From the NCBI GenBank assembly GCA_030038035.1, contig JASHPP010000149.1, forward strand, positions 1 through 6,181: a stretch of 6,181 bases of DNA, written 5' to 3'. Each line of letters opens with the position of its first letter. Within the stretch, counting starts at the first letter, position 1. The notes beneath the pieces are model-generated. The model made no database searches and had not been told where the DNA came from. It saw nothing but the letters and a program-made list of their open reading frames with translations. The DNA is from Trebonia sp. (lineage in GTDB: Bacteria > Actinomycetota > Actinomycetes > Streptosporangiales > Streptosporangiaceae). The translations under genes and the position numbers were made by a program. Positions 5,465-6,181 of the stretch are shown in pieces.

Positions 5465-5626
5465 CTACTGACGGCAGGTCAGCCTTGGCCCGGGCGACGG
5501 AACGATCACGATGATCCGGTACGCGGCTGGCGTTGAAACGTTCGTGATCGGCGTGTCCAGCTGCGTGCGCGTGAGCTTGCCAGCCGGCAGCGAGCACGAC
5601 AGCTGGGACTGCGCGCCGTAACTCAT
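5465..5626 (-). CDS. Short unrecognised frame, doubtful
   Basis: From an ATG at 5624-5626 this frame encodes 53 residues beginning MSYGAQSQLSCSLPAGK, with a hydrophobic stretch AAYRIIVIVPSPGP near the end. Third codon positions are mostly G or C, which mildly supports coding. However, the opposite strand in the same stretch (5471-5619) shows similar bias and is also open, so composition cannot decide between them. No ribosome binding site precedes this ATG, nor an upstream in-frame ATG at 5710. I recognise no family. It could be the tail of a decayed gene. Apart from it and the inverted repeats listed, the stretch 5378-5723 shows no gene I can support. Confidence 0.15.
   Translation of the reverse strand: MSYGAQSQLSCSLPAGKLTRTQLDTPITNVSTPAAYRIIVIVPSPGPRLTCRQ
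5503..5550. repeat. Inverted repeat with GATCA/TGATC elements
   Basis: CGATCACGA at 5503-5511 is the exact reverse complement of TCGTGATCG at 5542-5550, with a 30-base spacer. The first arm also overlaps a tighter palindrome, GATCA-CGA-TGATC (5504-5516). Three GATCA-type half-sites therefore fall within 47 bases. This could be a regulator binding region or part of a decayed gene; no function is shown. Confidence 0.35.
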
Positions 5627-5723
5627 GATTCGCAAGATTCGCGGGCTCGCCGCTCCACGGCTGGGATTCTGGCCGCCGTCCGCCTTTATCCTGGCTGCTC
5701 GCCTCGTCATGATGGGCGGCGGC

Positions 5724-6181
5724 CTACTGCGGCACCATCGGCGGGCAGTCGGCGGGGTCGGTGACCACGCGGATCGGCGATCCCGCGAGGTAGGCGGCGA
5801 CGTCCTGTGCCATGCGCTGCCAGGAGGCGCGGAAGAGCTGCTCGGTGACGTACCCGATGTGCGGGGTGACGACGACGTTGTCCAGGGACCGGAACGGGTG
5901 ATCGGCGGGGAGCGGCTCGCGGTCGAAGACGTCCAGGCCGGCGCCGGCGAGGTGACCCGAGCGGAGCGCCTCGACGAGGGCCGCCTCCTCGACGATCGGG
6001 CCGCGGGAGATGTTGACCACGATGGCGCCCCGCTTCATCTTCGCCAGGTCGGCGGCGCGCAGCGTGTTACGGGAGCGCTCGGAGAACACGAGGAAGACCC
6101 CGAGGACGTCGGCGGACGCGAGGAGCTCGTCCTTCGTGGCCCGCCGCACGCCCAGTTCGGCGCAGCGCCCGGCGGTGAGGT
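5724..6181 (-). CDS. D-isomer-specific 2-hydroxyacid dehydrogenase, C-terminal part
   Basis: The frame enters from the right edge (first visible residues LTAGRCAELG) and ends at TAG 5724-5726, giving 151 residues, so roughly half or less of a typical 310-330-residue enzyme. It covers the later part of the NAD-binding Rossmann domain and the C-terminal return to the catalytic domain. VVNISRGPIVEEAALVEALR (54-73) contains the catalytic Arg59. GLDVFDREPLPADHP (81-95) contains Glu88. VTPHIGYVT (104-112) contains His107. Together these are the Arg-Glu-His set used to reduce 2-keto acids to D-2-hydroxy acids with NAD(P)H. SERSRNTL (33-40) in place of the more common LTxxTxxL form is also seen in a branch of this family. 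The substrate cannot be assigned, since the substrate loop and the nucleotide-specificity motif lie outside the window. A GTG at 6149 is internal, not the start. Confidence 0.93.
   Translation of the reverse strand, partial: LTAGRCAELGVRRATKDELLASADVLGVFLVFSERSRNTLRAADLAKMKRGAIVVNISRGPIVEEAALVEALRSGHLAGAGLDVFDREPLPADHPFRSLDNVVVTPHIGYVTEQLFRASWQRMAQDVAAYLAGSPIRVVTDPADCPPMVPQ

Noticed and set aside
1..6181. tRNA, rRNA, CRISPR array, insertion sequence or attachment site
   Set aside because: I looked on both strands and saw no cloverleaf-like segment, spaced direct repeats, transposase frame or flanking terminal repeats.

Overview
The window is GC-rich DNA with strong G/C preference at third codon positions and long spurious antisense reading frames, which points to a high-GC actinobacterium, possibly a soil lineage near Streptosporangiales or Frankiales. 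The lineage is an inference from composition and protein style only. Both ends cut through genes.

Layout. Positions 1-205 (+) hold the C-terminal end of a HAD/Cof-type phosphatase. Positions 326-1390 (+) hold a multi-pass membrane protein of the lysylphosphatidylglycerol synthase TM-region (UPF0104) family. It converges on a four-gene minus-strand cluster that is read from 4812 down to 1434: a universal stress protein (Usp), a KdpD-type sensor protein without a histidine kinase, a cation diffusion facilitator (CDF) transporter, and a VOC/glyoxalase-fold protein with a conserved-looking C-terminal tail. The first two overlap by 14 bases and the next gaps are 36 and 15 bases, so this looks like one operon. 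Two of its ribosome binding sites lie inside small inverted repeats.

From 4813 to 5723 coding density is low. The minus strand around 5057-5174 encodes a short segment resembling the last membrane helix of MgtC/SapB proteins and is probably a gene remnant. The plus strand at 5237-5377 encodes a plausible 46-residue single-helix membrane protein. The rest holds two inverted repeats and ambiguous short frames. Positions 5724-6181 (-) hold the C-terminal part of a D-2-hydroxyacid dehydrogenase, with its catalytic Arg, Glu and His all present.

The main theme is the usp-kdpD-CDF-VOC cluster. It joins a potassium-type sensory module (KdpD domain plus Usp domains) to a divalent-metal exporter, with no kinase and no Kdp ATPase in view. 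A stress- or ion-responsive control unit for the CDF pump is the most interesting hypothesis here, but it rests on gene context. Nothing in the window is clearly a mobile element, CRISPR array, tRNA or rRNA.
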